DNA of 64,000 nucleotides from Paludibacteraceae bacterium (GCA_024401475.1 JAKSKZ010000006.1:1-64000); one strand, 5' to 3'. Positions 51,830-61,701 are shown, counted from the first letter of the stretch. Numbers and translations: made by a program. Notes: generated by a model not told the origin, from the sequence alone.

Positions 51830-53041
51830 ATGGATATATTCAAATTACGTCGTGAGTTTAGAGCATATTTGAATCTTAGTGATGACAAGCAGGAAAATAG
51901 TGAAATCGTAGCTTCCATCACGAGTGGCACCCAATTTAAGGGAACAAACCTTTGGATTTTGGTTTGTGCTATTTTGATTGCTTCGTTGGGCTTGAATATG
52001 AATTCCACGGCGGTGATTATTGGAGCCATGCTTATCAGTCCTTTGATGGGACCAATTATGGGTATCGGCTTAGGCATTGGAATTGGGGATGCCAATTTGA
52101 TTCGTAGTTCGTTGAAAAACTTGTTCATTGCCACTCTGTTTTCATTGTTGGCGAGTGCGTTGTATTTTGTCTTGTCGCCTATCAACGACGCCCGTAGTGA
52201 GTTGTTGGCCCGTACGCAGCCCACCATTTATGATGTGATGATTGCTTTCTTTGGCGGTTTTGCGGGAATTATTGCGACGGGTTCGAAGACGAAAGGGAAT
52301 ATTCTTCCGGGAGTTGCCATTGCGACTGCGTTGATGCCGCCTCTTTGTACGGCAGGTTATGGGTTGGCTACGCTTCAATGGAAATTCTTGTATGGGGCAT
52401 TGTATCTTTTTTCTATTAATGCTGTTTATATAGGTCTTGCTACATGGTTGGGTACGAAGGTTTTGCATTTGCCCAAAGTGGATGTTAACAAAGGAGAAGA
52501 AGGAAATGTTGGTCGATATTCCAAGGCTTGGACGGTTGCCCTTTTGGTGTTGTTTATCATTCCGAGCATAGTTACGACGACGGGAATTGTGAGGCAGAAT
52601 ATGCAAGAAGCTCGTGTCTCTGCCTATATTCATGGTGAGTTTGATGGGTTGGGCGATACGCATTTGATTAGTTATGAATATAATCAGACGGATACGTCCG
52701 CAGTTATTCAAGTCAATCTCTTAGGTGCTCCTTTGGATAGCCATAAGATTGATATTCTTGCAGCGAGAATGGGTACTTACGGTTTGAATGACGACATTTC
52801 GTTGAAGGTGGTTCAAGGAGGGTTGGAGGCACCGGAAGTGGATGCGGCTGCATTGTCGAGCAACATTATGAAAAATGTGGTGGTCTATTATAATGAGACA
52901 ATTGAACGTCTTCAGAAGGAGAATGATAGCTTGAAGATTGTGCTATACCAATTGCAGAAAGAGAATCAGCATCAGAAGGAGATGCTGCAAAAGGAGAGTC
53001 AAGTTCAAAAAGAAAGGAGCCCCAAGGGTAAATCTAAATAA
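51830..53041 (+). CDS. DUF389 integral membrane protein
   Basis: The 403-residue protein carries a DUF389 core of about six membrane helices. Signatures are LGLNMNSTAVIIGAMLISPLMGPIMGIGLG, AFFGGFAGIIATGSKTKGNILPGVAIATALMPPLCTAGYGLA and ALYLFSINAVYIGLATWLG. A soluble domain (about 270-345) and a C-terminal coiled coil (about 350-403, rich in Glu, Gln and Lys) follow. The function of the family is not established. Its 3' end overlaps the convergent GNAT gene by 8 bases. Confidence 0.88.
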   Translation: MDIFKLRREFRAYLNLSDDKQENSEIVASITSGTQFKGTNLWILVCAILIASLGLNMNSTAVIIGAMLISPLMGPIMGIGLGIGIGDANLIRSSLKNLFIATLFSLLASALYFVLSPINDARSELLARTQPTIYDVMIAFFGGFAGIIATGSKTKGNILPGVAIATALMPPLCTAGYGLATLQWKFLYGALYLFSINAVYIGLATWLGTKVLHLPKVDVNKGEEGNVGRYSKAWTVALLVLFIIPSIVTTTGIVRQNMQEARVSAYIHGEFDGLGDTHLISYEYNQTDTSAVIQVNLLGAPLDSHKIDILAARMGTYGLNDDISLKVVQGGLEAPEVDAAALSSNIMKNVVVYYNETIERLQKENDSLKIVLYQLQKENQHQKEMLQKESQVQKERSPKGKSK

Positions 53042-53561
53042 TGGGTTGTTTGTAAACGTATCGGTAAAGGGTTGTCTTTACTTTTTCAAATTGATTGTCG
53101 TCCAATTGTTTAGTGGAGAGGATGGACAATTCCAACGTTTCGCCTTGAGGCCTATAGGCTGGTTGAATGTAGGGTTGGGGGTTGACGATAAATCCGTTAC
53201 GTTGGTAGAATTGGATACGCCGTTCTGCTATTTCGTTGGTGGGCAATTCCGCTTCTAATACAATTATATGGTTGGACTTTTGAGAAAATTGTTGCAGAGT
53301 TTGGGCTCCAATACCATTATTCCTTAAATTGGGATCAATGGCAAAATGTTCAATGTAGAGAAAATCAGGAAATTCCCAATAGTTGAATAGCCCAGCTGCT
53401 TCACCTTCGTTTAGTATGGTGCAAGCGTGGAATAGGGCGTTGTCCCTTTGTCTCAAATCATCTAAAGAAGGGCGTTCGCAGAGCGGAAATGACTCTTGTA
53501 GAAGTTGTTGGGAAAAAATATTGTAACGGGTTTGACTATTAGACGCAACTAATTCAATCAT
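53034..53561 (-). CDS. GNAT-family N-acetyltransferase
   Basis: The 175-residue protein has the GNAT core: LYIEHFAIDPNLRNNGIGAQTLQQF, whose R/Q-x-x-G-x-G/A loop (RNNGIGAQ) binds acetyl-CoA, then HIIVLEAELPTNEIAERRIQFYQRNGF. Substrate unknown. Its stop overlaps the convergent DUF389 gene by 8 bases. Confidence 0.88.
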   Translation of the reverse strand: MIELVASNSQTRYNIFSQQLLQESFPLCERPSLDDLRQRDNALFHACTILNEGEAAGLFNYWEFPDFLYIEHFAIDPNLRNNGIGAQTLQQFSQKSNHIIVLEAELPTNEIAERRIQFYQRNGFIVNPQPYIQPAYRPQGETLELSILSTKQLDDNQFEKVKTTLYRYVYKQPII

Positions 53562-53637
53562 TGTAGTCTTGGGAGTTAGAGAGAAGTTGTAGAAAAAGAA
53601 GCCATTAGACTTGCTTCTATAATATTGGGTCTTTTGC

Positions 53638-54753
53638 TTATTTCATACTTTTTATTTGTAAGTTTTCGTTTAGCATTTCTCTGTAGTTAAACATACAATC
53701 GCTGTTGGGAATGCCAGAACCTTCGTATGTGGTAGAGTAGCTCTTCTCTCCATCTTTCTTGACTTTGACCAAGCTTTTGGTTAGGAGTCCATTTTTAAAG
53801 TAGAAACGTAGTTCATTCATGGAACCATCAATTTCTGGGTAGCGGCGGTAGCAAAAGATGAGTTGACCGTCTGTGTCATAAAGGTACTCTTCGTAAAAAT
53901 CTCTGGCTGCCACGTTGAATTTTTGTGTGGCAAATTTTAATTTGCCGTTTTTCTCGAAAAGCGAATATACTCGAGTTTGTGGACCGATGGCCGCCACTGT
54001 TTCAGTCGATTTCTTGATGCTTTTTTGATAGTTGCTGAGATTTTTTGTCACCTCAGTGTAATCCTTTCTAATCTCAGACACATCTGCTTGCTTGTTTTCT
54101 GCCTTTATGAATTTGGTTCCGTTCCAATAGAAATAGGAGAACTTTGGGGTGATTTTTGAATTCTCCATTCCCTCCAAACTAAAAATGAGGTCGTTGATCG
54201 ATTGCCAAATAGCCCCATCTGCTGTGGAAAAGTCTTTGAAAACTAACGAGTTGCCGTATGTGTATTTGTTGCCGTTATATATGTTTTTCTCTTTGACAGT
54301 TGCCCCTGAGGCTACATCTTCCAATTCAGGATAAGGCAGTTGGAGAATCTGCTTTTTGAACGAGTGGTTTTTTACCGAGTAGATGAAAAAATCTATTTTA
54401 TAGTCGATATAAGGGTTGGCTTCACGATAACTTACCAATTTCTCGTCGGCATTGTTTGTGTCCCAAATTTTCAAATCTATAGTTTTTTCGACCGATGAGA
54501 CAGCATACATATAGTTACCTTTTTGAACCATGACACCGTGAGGGTATTCATCTTCATTTATTGGCTCAAAATCTAAATCAGACAACTCTTTCCCACCTTT
54601 GAGCATGACTTCTCTTCCTGCTTTGTCTGTATGGATTAAGCTGTCGGGCATTTCTAAAAATATTTGTTCTGCCAAAGAGCGACTTTGAGCAAAAGAAGAA
54701 AAAAATGTAAGTGATAATGTTGCCGTTAAAAGGCCGTGACGAATAATATTCAT
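53638..54753 (-). CDS. secreted protein of unknown function
   Basis: The protein has about 371 residues from the ATG encoding MNIIRHGLLTATLSLTFFSS, a clear signal peptide ending at SFAQ; an upstream start at 54795 would bury it. The first mature part, AEQIFLEMPDSLIHTDKAGR, resembles the start of small Bacteroidetes periplasmic families (DUF3256-like). The rest is beta-rich (YWNGTKFIKAENK, YDTDGQLIFCYRRYPEIDGSMNELRFYFKNGLL). No catalytic motif is recognised. A TACCTTTG -7 box on the minus strand at about 54795 gives a leader of about 35 bases. Confidence 0.7.
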   Translation of the reverse strand: MNIIRHGLLTATLSLTFFSSFAQSRSLAEQIFLEMPDSLIHTDKAGREVMLKGGKELSDLDFEPINEDEYPHGVMVQKGNYMYAVSSVEKTIDLKIWDTNNADEKLVSYREANPYIDYKIDFFIYSVKNHSFKKQILQLPYPELEDVASGATVKEKNIYNGNKYTYGNSLVFKDFSTADGAIWQSINDLIFSLEGMENSKITPKFSYFYWNGTKFIKAENKQADVSEIRKDYTEVTKNLSNYQKSIKKSTETVAAIGPQTRVYSLFEKNGKLKFATQKFNVAARDFYEEYLYDTDGQLIFCYRRYPEIDGSMNELRFYFKNGLLTKSLVKVKKDGEKSYSTTYEGSGIPNSDCMFNYREMLNENLQIKSMK

Positions 54754-54763
54754 TGATAGGTGT

Positions 54764-54994
54764 TTGTGTGAAATTGTTTTATGTTTGTTTAGCAAAGGTA
54801 GTGAATTTTGTAATGATAAAAAGCGAAGTGATGAAAAAAAGTTCGTTACTCAAAATCCCAAAGACGGCAGAAGTCAAAAACTTGTTAATTTAGCAGCGAA
54901 GAATCGGTTGGGAAGTGTCCGTGCTTATATCACGAAAGAGAAAAACACTCGTTATCCATTGATTTTGGTTATGCAAGACGACATTGCGGATTGA
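54764..54994 (+). CDS. doubtful 76-codon ORF between divergent genes
   Basis: The ORF has no hydrophobic segment or motif I recognise. Its first third overlaps the promoter of the divergent secreted-protein gene, and internal codons after residue 24 (KKFVTQNPKDGRSQKLVNLAAKNRLGS) look more protein-like. A terminator follows at 55018-55054. It may be a small real gene with a downstream start or a decayed fragment. Confidence 0.3.
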   Translation: MCEIVLCLFSKGSEFCNDKKRSDEKKFVTQNPKDGRSQKLVNLAAKNRLGSVRAYITKEKNTRYPLILVMQDDIAD

Positions 54995-55017
54995 TATAAA
55001 ATAGAGGTATAAAGAAA

Positions 55018-55054
55018 CGGGGCTGTCACCTTGGGTGGCAGTCCCGTTTTAAGT
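55018..55054. terminator. bidirectional terminator
   Basis: AAACGGG and CCCGTTT plus inner CTGTCAC/GTGGCAG form a stem with A and T runs on both sides. It serves the minus-strand esterase gene (stop at 55071) and possibly the small plus-strand ORF. Confidence 0.75.
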
Positions 55055-55070
55055 TTATTAGTTGCTTTCT

Positions 55071-58000
55071 TTATTTGTTGATGAGCATAGGGTAGGCATT
55101 GCCTTCAGAATCTTTAAGGATGTAGAATCCAGGATTCAATTGTTCGTTTGCATTGCTGATAGTAATGGTATTGATAAACCTACCTGTAGCATCATATACA
55201 TAATATTCTCCGTTTGGAATGACATTTTTGTTAGCCACATCAACGATGCCAGTCTCATCTGCTTTTACCAACTTGAAGTTCAAGTAGTCGATGTCTATCC
55301 AATCTTTGGTAATTTCGATTTTGAGGACGTGTTCGCCTTTGGTGAGTCTGCTGCTGAGGCTACTCTTCACGATGGTAAAGTCATCCCAACTGCCTGTGTT
55401 GGCTACACTGATTTCTTTAGCAACGATTAATTCATTGTCCATATAGAGCGTGAATCCAGAACCGTTTTCTGAGCCTGTAGCAACGTAGGCTTCGACTTCG
55501 TAGGTACCAGTAGTCTCTACATTGACGGTGTATTCAATCCACTCACCTGTTTGAGTGTAGCCTACAGCGGTGGCACTCATGTCAACGCCTTCTTTACGAG
55601 TTGTTCCATTTCTGTTTTCTTCGTCATTATCATGGTAAGCGTTGCCTTCACCTCCGTTGTCAAACTCCTCGGCCTCAATCTTTCCAGGAATAGAGGCTGG
55701 AGTTCCGTTGAAAGGCGTTTGAGGTGCAAAAATCGTAATGTTTTTCTTCGCACTTCCAACCTCTTTGTTGTTGCTGTCGTATCCTATTGCTGTGATAGTA
55801 TAGCTTCCTTCTGCGAGGTCGCTCAATGAGACAGTCTTGCTGCCATCACCAACTTTTGTTTTATCCAAGAAGATTTCTACGCTTTTGACAGACTCGTCAA
55901 CAATAGCGACTGAAACCTCGATTTCTCCAGGATCATTGTTCTTGATTTCTTTGACTTCGATTTTCAATGCCGATTTGCTTTTGCCGCAAGCTGTGCTATA
56001 TTGGCTGACGAATCGCCAAATCTCACGAGAGGTGTGGTAGTTGCTGTTGCTTGGTTCGTGGTCGCGACCAGGAACGGCAGCCAGAATAACATCTGCATCA
56101 CAGTCGCCCCCCGAATATTTAGTGACGTTGGCAGATTCCACCTTGTAGGTGCTGATTTCGTTAGCATTGTTATGTTTAGCCCAAGCTTTGACAACATTCT
56201 CAGCTCCAGCCCAACTTCCACTCGCTTGGAATTGGACCACGCTATCGCTTGTGCCGTGAGTGTGAATCAAAGGCAAAGGACGGGCGCTGTCGTTGACCTT
56301 GGCGTCCCAATATCCTGAGATTGGTGCGAATGCAGCGAATACGTTAGGAATAGTCTTCATGCAGTGGTAGGTGAACATACCGCCCATAGAGAATCCACTC
56401 AAATAAACCCTTGTCAAATCAATTTTGTAGGTTTGGTATATCTTCTGAATGACCTCTTGGATGAATTCTGTATCGTCAGTTCCGTTGATATCCCAATCCA
56501 CATTGCTGCCACGGCGAATGGCGGAAGGGTAGGCTACGATAAAGTCGGCAGTGTCGGCTACAGTCTCCCATTTTGTCATATTTCTTTGGTAAGTGATGTC
56601 TTGGTCTCTACCGTGACAGGAAATCAACAATGGACGATTAGTGTGTGCACCCTTAGGCGCGTAAATTGAAACGGTCCTGTTTTGAACTTTGATATCTACA
56701 TATTGGCCTAAAGTGACACCGGTCAACAATTCGCCTTGACTTTGGTTGCCTTCTCCTTGGTTCCCATCGTTAGGATCAGAAGTGTCGCTTGCCAATTTAA
56801 AGTTCAAGTAGTCGATATCTACGAAATCGCCAGTGATCTCGATTTTTAGAATGTGCTTCCCTTTGGTTAACTTGTTCAACTTGGTTTTAACCGTTGTGAA
56901 TGTACTCCAGTTTCCTGTATTAGGCACGTCGATAAATCCTCCAGGCGTACCGTCAGCACCTGGAATGATGAAGGTGTTGTCCATATAAAGTGTGAACTGA
57001 GAAGTGGAATTTCCGGAAGCGACACGGGATTCCACGATATAGTCGCCATCTTCTTCAACCTCGACAGTGTATTCCACCCACTCTCCGGTTTGAGTGTAGC
57101 CGATAGCGGTGTTGCTCATATCGACGCCTTCGTCACGGTCTCCACCATTACGGTTTTGCTCGTCGTTGTCGTGGTAGGCGTTTCCTTCTCCACCATAGTC
57201 GAACTCTTCAGCCTCGATCTTGCCTGGAATCTTGGCAGGGGTGCCATTGTAAGGCTTTTGTTCAGGCAAAATCTTCACCGTGACTTTGGTAGAAGTATAT
57301 TTTTTGTTGCTGCTATCGTAGCCTATGGCATAGACTGTGTGGGTTCCCTCTTCTACATCTTTCCAAACAAATGAGTTTACGTCTGTAGCTACTAATTTGT
57401 CGTCTGCGTAGATTTCAATTTTATTGATGTTTTCGTTTTGCTTGGAAACGGAAATTTCAACCTCGCCAGGTGCCGATTCGATGTTGACAACAGCAGATGC
57501 TGCTATGTCCACTTGAGCTACAGGATTGTCGCCCAACAACTCTAACATCTTTTCAGCATATCTTTTACCCAATGTTTTATAACCATCTACAGAGAAGTGG
57601 TATTGGTCACCAGCAGCTTCACATCCATTAGCGGAAATGACATGTGCTGTAGGGATAACATTAGGAACATTTCTGATTATGTTGTTGTGACCGCTACATG
57701 GGCCTGTGTAGCGAACTTCTCCTACCAACAAAGGTACTTCTGATGTTTTCAATCCAAGATCGCTCAACAAACTCTCATAGACGGCCTTCAAACGGTTGGG
57801 CCAATTGCTCTGACCGCTGTTGGTCTCTCCTTGGTGAACCAAAATACCTTTGATGATACCATCTTTTTGAGCAAGCTTTCCCATTTCTACCAAACGCTTA
57901 TAACCATTGTTGTTATAGCCTGCAGCAAGGTTTTTAAACCAGCTGGCCTCTCCTGAAACATAGCTTTCTGCGTTGTTTGATTCGAAGAATTTGATGTCGG

Positions 58001-58361
58001 CTCCACCCACGGCAACAACGACAACACCCACTTTGATGCTCTCGTTCAATTTGTCAACCAATGTTCTACCGAAATAATCTATAGGTCCGAATCCTGAACT
58101 GCAGTGTGCCAAAGGTGGGGTGGCGGTGTACCATTGTCCCTTCTTTCTGCCCCCCGAACAATCATTAGCGGAGAAAAGAAGTTTGAATCGCTCCGAGACA
58201 CCTTGTTTTTCCGCAGCAGGGACGCTGGCGGCACCCTCCATATTGGATTGGCCAAAACAAAGGTAAATGTGGAAATTGGGGTCTGGCTCTGCATAGGAGA
58301 AAGCAGAAATTCCCCAAAGACAAAGCACAAAAATCAAATGTAAAATCTTAATGTTCTTCAT
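55071..58361 (-). CDS. T9SS-exported bifunctional esterase: CE6-CBM6-CE1-CBM6
   Basis: The 1096-residue protein has a signal peptide (1-24) and a CE6/sialate-O-acetylesterase-like domain (about 27-277; Ser39 in CFGQSNMEG, VHQGETN, His255 in DQYHFSVDG). An Ig-like linker follows, then CBM6 (about 370-525, KIEAEEFDYGGEG to IDYLNFKL). A CE1/feruloyl-esterase-like domain (about 545-795) has Ser658 in GFSMGG, Asp706 and His768. A second Ig-like and CBM6 segment (about 805-1035) and a C-terminal T9SS type A sorting domain complete it. It likely removes acetyl and feruloyl groups from xylan at the cell surface while the CBMs hold the polymer. The two CBM6 and the paralogous gene next to it point to duplication. 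Substrates are inferred from family. Confidence 0.88.
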   Translation of the reverse strand: MKNIKILHLIFVLCLWGISAFSYAEPDPNFHIYLCFGQSNMEGAASVPAAEKQGVSERFKLLFSANDCSGGRKKGQWYTATPPLAHCSSGFGPIDYFGRTLVDKLNESIKVGVVVVAVGGADIKFFESNNAESYVSGEASWFKNLAAGYNNNGYKRLVEMGKLAQKDGIIKGILVHQGETNSGQSNWPNRLKAVYESLLSDLGLKTSEVPLLVGEVRYTGPCSGHNNIIRNVPNVIPTAHVISANGCEAAGDQYHFSVDGYKTLGKRYAEKMLELLGDNPVAQVDIAASAVVNIESAPGEVEISVSKQNENINKIEIYADDKLVATDVNSFVWKDVEEGTHTVYAIGYDSSNKKYTSTKVTVKILPEQKPYNGTPAKIPGKIEAEEFDYGGEGNAYHDNDEQNRNGGDRDEGVDMSNTAIGYTQTGEWVEYTVEVEEDGDYIVESRVASGNSTSQFTLYMDNTFIIPGADGTPGGFIDVPNTGNWSTFTTVKTKLNKLTKGKHILKIEITGDFVDIDYLNFKLASDTSDPNDGNQGEGNQSQGELLTGVTLGQYVDIKVQNRTVSIYAPKGAHTNRPLLISCHGRDQDITYQRNMTKWETVADTADFIVAYPSAIRRGSNVDWDINGTDDTEFIQEVIQKIYQTYKIDLTRVYLSGFSMGGMFTYHCMKTIPNVFAAFAPISGYWDAKVNDSARPLPLIHTHGTSDSVVQFQASGSWAGAENVVKAWAKHNNANEISTYKVESANVTKYSGGDCDADVILAAVPGRDHEPSNSNYHTSREIWRFVSQYSTACGKSKSALKIEVKEIKNNDPGEIEVSVAIVDESVKSVEIFLDKTKVGDGSKTVSLSDLAEGSYTITAIGYDSNNKEVGSAKKNITIFAPQTPFNGTPASIPGKIEAEEFDNGGEGNAYHDNDEENRNGTTRKEGVDMSATAVGYTQTGEWIEYTVNVETTGTYEVEAYVATGSENGSGFTLYMDNELIVAKEISVANTGSWDDFTIVKSSLSSRLTKGEHVLKIEITKDWIDIDYLNFKLVKADETGIVDVANKNVIPNGEYYVYDATGRFINTITISNANEQLNPGFYILKDSEGNAYPMLINK

Positions 58362-58483
58362 GGTCCTAAAAAAATAAATGGTTCAATAAGATGTTTATGG
58401 TTTATAATATTGCAAATATACTAACTTTTTCTTCCTATACAATAGGAATTTTCAAACATGGTGATTGGCTCTGAAAACGAAAA

Positions 58484-58512
58484 AGACCCTCAGGATATGA
58501 GAGCCTTTCCCA
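58484..58512 (-). terminator. weak hairpin after the second esterase gene
   Basis: GACCCTCA and TGAGAGCC pair with two mismatches between AAAA and TTTCCC runs, shortly after the stop of the minus-strand gene at 58528. Modest support. Confidence 0.4.
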
Positions 58513-58527
58513 TTTGTATGTCTATGT

Positions 58528-60315
58528 TTATTCTCCAATAAGAATAGAGAATGTGACGCCATTTTTGCCTTTTAGATAGTAGGCACCTTGGGTTAATCCT
58601 ATAGGCTGGCCATTTTGAACTTCCACAGTTTTGATGCAACGTCCTAAAACATCAAAGACCATATATTCTCCGTCAGGAATGACATTGGAGTCGATACTTA
58701 TTGTGTTCAAGTCAGTTGCCGAACTGATCAAGTTGAATTTGAGGTAGTCAAGATCCACCCAATCGCCTGTGATTTCGATTTTTAGGATATGCTTTCCTTT
58801 GGTCAAATAGTTCAACTTGGTCTCAACGCTAGTGTAGGTGTCCCAATCGCCTGTGTTAGGTACGTCAACAAAACCACCAGGCGTACCATCTGCACCAGGA
58901 ATGATAAATTGATTATCTAGATAAAGGGTGAATTGAGAAGATGAACTACCTGATGCCACGCGTGATTCAACGCTGTACTCTCCATCTTCTTCTATCTCTA
59001 CCGTATATTCCAACCATTCTCCAGTTTGAGTATAACCGATAGCTGTGTTGCTCATATCTACACTTTCGTCACGAATCGTCCCTCCATTTCTGTTTTGCTC
59101 GTCATTATCGTGGTAGGCGTTGCCTTCTCCTCCATAATCAAATTCTTCAGCTTCAATCTTTCCAGGAATTTTAGCAGGAGTGCCATTGTATGGTCTTTGT
59201 TCTTCAAAAATGGAAATTTCAGATTCTGCAGATTTGTACTCTTTGTTATTATAGTCATAACCTACAGCCCATATTTTATGACTTCCCTTGGTTACGTTTT
59301 CCCAAACGAATTCTTTTTGGTTGGATGCAATCAGTTGGTTGTCAGCGTAAATGTCGACTTTTTGAATGGCATTGTTCTCAACGCTGACGGAGATGCTTAC
59401 TTCTCCCGGTTCATCTTCTTTATTGATTGTTGTTGCGACCAATAGATCTTTTTTTAGACTTCCACTCTCTTCGAGGTATTTCAACATGACATTGGCATAG
59501 TTTTGACCTAACTTTTTGTATCCCTCAACGGTGAAGTGGAATTCATCATTAGCGGCTTGGCATCCCTCGGAAGAGACTACATAAGAGGTTGGGATAGTGT
59601 TTGGCACGGTTTTGATGATGTCGTTGTGTCCTCTACATGCACCGTCTCGGCGAGTTTCGCCTACCAATAATGGCACTTCAGAAGCTTTGAGGTTGAGGTC
59701 GGTCAGCATATTTTCGTAAATAGCTTTTAGACGGCCAGGCCATGTTGCTTGCATATTGTTGGTTTCTCCTTGGTGGACAAGTATTCCTTTGATGAAACCC
59801 TCTTCTTGAGCTTTCTTTGCCATGTCGATGATGCGTCCGTAAGGATTGCTTCCGTAAGCCTGAGCGTATCCTTTCAACCAATCGGCACAAGTGTTCAAAT
59901 AGGATTGGTATCTATCTTTCTCGAACAATTGGATGTCAGCTCCACCGCAAGCTACGACAATTACACCGACTTTAATGCTTGGATCCAATTTATCGACCAA
60001 AGTGCGGCCAAAGTAATCAATTGGACCGAATCCGCCATTGTTCCAGTGGAAACAACGCGCCAAAGGTGGTGTGGCGGTCATCCAAGCCCCTTTCTTTCTG
60101 CCACATTGGTTGCAGTTGTCTGCCGAGTAAAGCAATTTGAAACGTTCACTAACCCCTTTCTTTTCTGCGTCGGGAACAGTGGCGTTACCTTCCATGTTGG
60201 ATTGACCCCAACAAATATAGATGTGGAAGTTGGGGTCGGGGGCTGCTTGAGAGAGCAGTGCCGAGCCTAATAAGCATAGTAAAATTACTATTCGTGTGAG
60301 TTTCAAGTTTTTCAT
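58528..60315 (-). CDS. T9SS-exported CE6-type esterase with CBM6
   Basis: The 595-residue protein has a signal peptide (1-24), a CE6-like SGNH esterase domain (Ser39 in CWGQSNMEG, VVACGGADIQ, VHQGETN, NDEFHFTVEGYKKLG), an Ig-like linker, CBM6 (about 375-535) and a T9SS type A sorting domain ending FSILIGE. It is a paralogue of the first half of the 55071-58361 protein, lacking the CE1 domain and second CBM6. It probably deacetylates xylan or a similar acetylated polysaccharide outside the cell. The two genes lie in tandem, separated by 166 bases, and are transcribed in the same direction. Confidence 0.88.
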   Translation of the reverse strand: MKNLKLTRIVILLCLLGSALLSQAAPDPNFHIYICWGQSNMEGNATVPDAEKKGVSERFKLLYSADNCNQCGRKKGAWMTATPPLARCFHWNNGGFGPIDYFGRTLVDKLDPSIKVGVIVVACGGADIQLFEKDRYQSYLNTCADWLKGYAQAYGSNPYGRIIDMAKKAQEEGFIKGILVHQGETNNMQATWPGRLKAIYENMLTDLNLKASEVPLLVGETRRDGACRGHNDIIKTVPNTIPTSYVVSSEGCQAANDEFHFTVEGYKKLGQNYANVMLKYLEESGSLKKDLLVATTINKEDEPGEVSISVSVENNAIQKVDIYADNQLIASNQKEFVWENVTKGSHKIWAVGYDYNNKEYKSAESEISIFEEQRPYNGTPAKIPGKIEAEEFDYGGEGNAYHDNDEQNRNGGTIRDESVDMSNTAIGYTQTGEWLEYTVEIEEDGEYSVESRVASGSSSSQFTLYLDNQFIIPGADGTPGGFVDVPNTGDWDTYTSVETKLNYLTKGKHILKIEITGDWVDLDYLKFNLISSATDLNTISIDSNVIPDGEYMVFDVLGRCIKTVEVQNGQPIGLTQGAYYLKGKNGVTFSILIGE

Positions 60316-60399
60316 GTTTCAAACATTTTTATATAGCAAATATAAGGTTCCGAAGGCGTTATTGATGTGAATTTCTAATCATTGATAGGTAAATTCTTG

Positions 60400-60729
60400 T
60401 CAATTTGAAAATTGAAGAATGGGGTGATGGCGAAAATATGTCGTTGAATCATAGTGCGTTTGCTGTTCTTGTTGAATCTTTTGAGGGTTGTTGATGTTGG
60501 CGATTGTTTTTTTGAAGAAATTTTCCCAAAAATGCCAAACTATGGATGCGACAAAATTCGCAAAACTTCTTTGGGAAGATTGAAAAGAACCGATTGAAAA
60601 CTTCTTTGCAGACATGTCAAAATGTTCGCAAATATCGTCTGCTAAACAGAAAAAATCGATATTTTTGTCTTCATAATCACAGCAATGTTTTTTTTGTTCC
60701 TTTTTATTTTTCGTGTTAAGATACACCAA
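60400..60729 (-). pseudogene. internally deleted IS982-family transposase remnant
   Basis: The 109-codon frame reads NIDFFCLADDICEHFD near its start, matching the N-terminal IFCLADDFCKxFD of Bacteroidetes IS982 transposases. Thirty residues later it has SSQRSFANFVASIVWHFW-ENFFKKTIANI, resembling the C-terminal HRSFQNFxxNxLAxxAAYCFFxKKPAI of the same family. The roughly 200 residues between, with the DDE catalytic core, are missing. The join keeps the reading frame. Terminal repeats were not identified. The rest of the 60316-60756 gap shows no further feature. Confidence 0.5.
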
Positions 60730-60756
60730 CGTATGATATCTAATTGACCGCTATAA

Positions 60757-61701
60757 ATGATAAAGGGTTTACAACAAACATTCAGACATTTCTATAGGAA
60801 ATCATTGGCACAATTTATACACATGGAGTTCATAACTATACCTTGCCACGAATCGTTACGTCCCTTTATTCGTAACTACTGGATGCTGAGTTCTATGTGC
60901 ACAGGAGTTGGTACGCAGCAGATATTCTCGAATGGAACGGCGAGTCTACACTTTTACCTGTCTCAAGACGTAAGGCTTGATGATGGCGACAGGCACTATC
61001 GCGCGGTACTATTTCATCAGAACCTACAAAAGATTGGAGTTGTAACGGTTGAAGGGGAATTTGACATCTTCGGTGCCGAGTTCGTGCCTTTCTGCTCACG
61101 TGTATTCTTCCCAACCGAGATGCCAGACATCTATGCCTCGCCTGAAGATTTGCACGATGAGGAGTTTGCTACGCTGAACATGGACATCTATGAAGCAGAA
61201 AGCACGGAGGAGCGCGTTGCTCTTCTCGACAGTTTCTTCTTGAAACGATTGGCTCAGTTCCCCGAAGGTGACATCAACATGGAACGCCTGAGTGATGTCT
61301 TTGACAACATGGTGCCGACCGATGGCAGTGCAGCCCATCCACCACACAGTCAGAACGAGTTCTCTCCAGCAGATCTCGCCTCTGCCGCTTGTCTGAGCCA
61401 GAAGCAGTTCACGCGTATATTTAATAAATATGTGGGTATGAATCCGAAGTCATACTTGCGATTGCTGCGATTCCACAAAGCTTTGATGGAACTTCACTCG
61501 TCTGCAGATAACTCGTCTTTAACCAATATTGCATGGAGATGCGGATATTATGATTTGGCACACATGACATCCGATTTTCGAGATATCTGTGGTTCTTCTC
61601 CTTCCGAACTCATCCAGCATGGTCAAAATCTCACTGAGGCCTTTGGACAGAAGTTCAGCGGACTAATGAAGAAGAAAATAAAGATAGAAAACATGATATA
61701 G
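60757..61701 (+). CDS. AraC-family transcriptional regulator
   Basis: The protein has 314 residues from the first ATG; the ATG at 60823 (MEFITIPCHESLRPFIRNYW) is the more usual start for this family. It has a DUF6597-like N-terminal domain (RPFIRNYWML, VEGEFDIFGAEFVPFCSRVFF) and a C-terminal double helix-turn-helix (DLASAACLSQKQFTRIFNKYVGMNPKSYLRLLRF, then NIAWRCGYYDLAHMTSDFRDICGSSPSEL). It binds DNA as an activator. GC and codon use are higher than those of neighbouring genes, suggesting transfer. It lies directly upstream of the zinc-ribbon gene, a possible target. Confidence 0.88.
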   Translation: MIKGLQQTFRHFYRKSLAQFIHMEFITIPCHESLRPFIRNYWMLSSMCTGVGTQQIFSNGTASLHFYLSQDVRLDDGDRHYRAVLFHQNLQKIGVVTVEGEFDIFGAEFVPFCSRVFFPTEMPDIYASPEDLHDEEFATLNMDIYEAESTEERVALLDSFFLKRLAQFPEGDINMERLSDVFDNMVPTDGSAAHPPHSQNEFSPADLASAACLSQKQFTRIFNKYVGMNPKSYLRLLRFHKALMELHSSADNSSLTNIAWRCGYYDLAHMTSDFRDICGSSPSELIQHGQNLTEAFGQKFSGLMKKKIKIENMI

